Made by a program: the position numbers and the translations under genes. DNA of 64,000 bases from Dolomedes plantarius. Its lineage: Eukaryota; Arthropoda; Arachnida; Araneae; Dolomedidae. The notes beneath the pieces were generated by a model, which saw only the letters and a program-made list of their open reading frames with translations, made no database searches and was not told the DNA's origin. The DNA lies in NCBI GenBank assembly GCA_907164885.2, contig OU015493.1:219680781-219744780 (forward strand), read 5' to 3'. Of the stretch, positions 63,801-64,000 are shown one piece after another; the first letter of the stretch is position 1; every line of letters starts with the position of its first letter.

Positions 63801-64000
63801 ATCTGGAACAACTTCCATATGATTAAGCTCTAAGTATTCATTCATGAACTGTCTATATTGGTTGTATTTTTCCGGGTCAGACCTGAGATGACGTTCTATA
63901 CCTATCAATCTACGAATGGCTGTTTGTTTAGATTGCCCTAACTGCGTAGGAGATGATTTAAATGGCAACCTAACTGTGTATCTGCCATCTTCATTTCTTG
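60801..64000 (-). CDS. pol: BEL/Pao Pol polyprotein, partial
   Basis: 1066 codons with no stop, continuing past the window. A TTG at 63968 is not the true start: the frame runs upstream (GRYTVRLPFKSSP). Counting from 63968: reverse transcriptase with ADVEKMF (Asp129) and YVDD at 205-208; RNase H with AFCDASEKAY and LPRLELCAALLLSNL; integrase with an HH-CC zinc finger (HYHLTLLHAG...CIPC), then DDE in GIDFAGP (61683-61685), FCDRGTNF (61485-61487) and LWESVVK (61332-61334), spaced about 65 and 50 residues; a C-terminal DUF5641-type domain (DRWRMLQRM...GDLVLIKHEN). Copies element RNA to DNA and integrates it. Apparently intact. Confidence 0.92.
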   Translation of the reverse strand, partial: RNEDGRYTVRLPFKSSPTQLGQSKQTAIRRLIGIERHLRSDPEKYNQYRQFMNEYLELNHMEVVPDAEYDKANSYYLPHHAVLRNSSSTTKLRVVFDGSSKTSSGHSLNDLLMTGPRVQPELYPILIQFRTFQVAVCADVEKMFRQIKIHEEDADWQRILWRNSPEDAITEYRLVTVTYGTACAPFLSTRTLKQLGLDEKEEYPIASKATLHNFYVDDLLGGAATRDEAIQLVTELQAMTSKGGFHLRKWHSNDPYIFREVSIDTTENDLVHLDDKDCSVLGVKWSPKLDVFKFAVSPVEIKDTYTKREVLSQIARVFDPLGLLSPCVTFMKILLQELWQGKFSWDQPLPDELCTTWRTFLEELHLLELSTFPRYVLNSHAEVEIHAFCDASEKAYCAAIYVRCISIDSVRVNLLTSKTRVAPLKVQSLPRLELCAALLLSNLLHSTLSYLNIPVKNKFAWSDSKITLAWINSEPRRWQPFVANRVAQIQELTPNVQWNFVCGLENPADCGTRGLSPSKFVNCELWLNGPKWLKNPSLPNSRVEEDNLLSQELSKEEKKQFKISMLQTVNDTFKTEFFQRYSSWHKLKRVFAWCLRFARNCSIPAEERRKTSLTTDELNDAEKTIVKIVQQVHFSSEISCLQAGRQLASSSRVLPLTPFIDNSGLLRVGGRLKNSVLPEEQKHPLLLPKSDHIVELIITHYHLTLLHAGPELLQATLREKYWVLSARDTVRRVVRKCIPCFRNRPKLAEQLMGDLPGSRVCPSTVFQNTGIDFAGPFLTRSFKGRGSRNTKSYICVFVCLATKAVHLEVVSDLSTKAFIACLKRFIARRGKPAEIFCDRGTNFYGASRELAKEFRELMMDNSIYQFLTMDNINWRFNPPAAPHFGGLWESVVKSFKFHLKRVIGTSSVTFEELTTVTSQIEACLNSRPLSGISSDPNDLRALTPGHFLIGKPLTSLPELPIPDNISHCDRWRMLQRMIQHFWNRWSNEYLTKLQSRPKWRISQQNLNVGDLVLIKHENLAPLQWKLGRITKTFPGKDNKVRVVELKTQTGKLLRPISKLCKLPIS

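Larger units (their letters stand above)
60393..64000 (-). mobile_element. BEL/Pao LTR retrotransposon, 3' part
   Basis: Pol frame open to the window edge, followed on the minus strand by about 190 bp of untranslated sequence, a purine tract AAGGGGGGCGGAA (60598-60610) and an LTR start TGTTCAGTAAATTCC typical of BEL elements. The 5' part lies outside. Confidence 0.88.

Overview
This window comes from an AT-rich animal genome and consists almost entirely of transposable elements and satellite DNA. I see no convincing host gene. The mix of families (Tc1/mariner, rosa-like DD41D mariner, several hAT families with MITEs, piggyBac, Helitrons, a jockey-clade LINE, a BEL/Pao element and Ty3/gypsy elements) points to an arthropod. 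The transposase types resemble those common in spiders, but the species call is an inference.

Layout. Positions 1-11.4 kb: a two-module satellite with C-run/G-run hairpins, interrupted by a 3.6-kb gag-bearing LTR element on the minus strand. Satellite plus element are present twice as a near-perfect 4.83-kb tandem duplication (243-9896). A 183-bp satellite follows. Positions 11.4-23 kb: a Helitron graveyard with inverted and head-to-head Helitron-type 5' ends, a decayed autonomous Helitron (Rep and helicase remnants, 3' hairpin and CTAG end) and a deleted piggyBac with intact TTAA ends. Positions 23-28.4 kb: a fold-back mariner, duplicated AT-rich blocks and a two-headed Helitron. Positions 28.4-34.1 kb: an intact Tc1-like transposon, a second broken Tc1 element 6 bp away, a TA array and a third, degraded copy of the gag-bearing LTR element.

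Positions 34.6-47 kb: five hAT-type elements with readable 8-bp target duplications, two of them copies of one MITE and both MITEs nested in larger hATs; a piggyBac C-terminus; a rosa-like mariner with a full ORF but a substituted third catalytic residue; and a gypsy integrase tail. Positions 47-52 kb: AT-rich sequence, a TA array, a pogo-type end and a second Tc1 copy with a nonsense codon. Positions 52.3-57.7 kb: a jockey-type LINE (minus strand) split by a 1.9-kb Helitron, itself split by an 875-bp hAT element. Positions 59-64 kb: a second jockey fragment (plus strand), a roughly 300-bp TA-rich array, a 12-bp minisatellite, and a BEL/Pao element whose pol ORF is open to the window edge.

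Proteins that still look intact are the Tc1 transposase at 28693-29718, the rosa-like ORF at 42672-43775 and the BEL pol at 60801-64000. The most informative structures are the young tandem duplication, the gag-only LTR family with a different stop codon in each lineage, the fold-back mariner, and the ordered nests that give relative insertion ages.
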